6,788 nucleotides of DNA from Acidobacteriota bacterium (lineage in GTDB: Bacteria > Acidobacteriota > Terriglobia > Terriglobales > Acidobacteriaceae). Location: NCBI GenBank assembly GCA_021811745.1, contig JAJZNH010000621.1, forward strand, positions 1 to 6,788. The letters run 5' to 3'. The notes beneath the pieces were generated by a model. It did not search any database. It saw only the letters and a list, made by a program, of their open reading frames with translations, and had not been told where the DNA came from. Shown here piece after piece: positions 6,784-6,788 of the stretch. Every line of letters starts with the position of its first letter. Within the stretch, counting starts at the first letter, position 1. The translations under genes were made by a program, and so were the position numbers.

Positions 6784-6788
6784 ACAAC

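Overview
The window looks like chromosomal DNA from a GC-rich bacterium, most probably an acidobacterium of the Terriglobus/Granulicella/Edaphobacter type. That placement is an inference. It rests on the high GC content, the style of the proteins, and an intergenic palindromic element with the GCTAAAGCCC and GCACGACTGAAGT cores that I remember from acidobacterial genomes. I could not search a database. Nothing here looks like a phage, plasmid, transposase, CRISPR array or defence island.

Left part (1-1495, + strand): the end of a catabolic operon. The C-terminal 141 residues of a TIM-barrel isomerase/dehydratase of the IolE type are followed 22 bases later by a complete inositol 2-dehydrogenase (iolG). 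IolG oxidises myo-inositol to scyllo-inosose and IolE-type enzymes dehydrate that product, so the two genes probably encode consecutive steps. The rest of the operon would lie to the left of the window.

Middle (1496-1982): a 487-base gap between two convergent transcription units. I see no convincing gene. It holds weak hairpins, an AT-rich promoter-like pair, and from about 1806 a cluster of palindromic, degenerate repeat units that runs almost to the comEC stop codon.

Right part (1983-6772, - strand): a three-gene unit transcribed leftward. In order of transcription these are a 238-residue protein of unknown function, a 23S rRNA uracil-C5 methyltransferase of the RlmD/RumA type with its iron-sulfur cysteines, and the DNA-uptake channel protein ComEC with its C-terminal metallo-beta-lactamase domain. 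The first two genes overlap by four bases (ATGA) and comEC starts 42 bases after the second, so they are probably co-transcribed.

I find no clear new system. The items most worth a second look are the unrecognised gene coupled to the rRNA methyltransferase and the palindromic repeat cluster.
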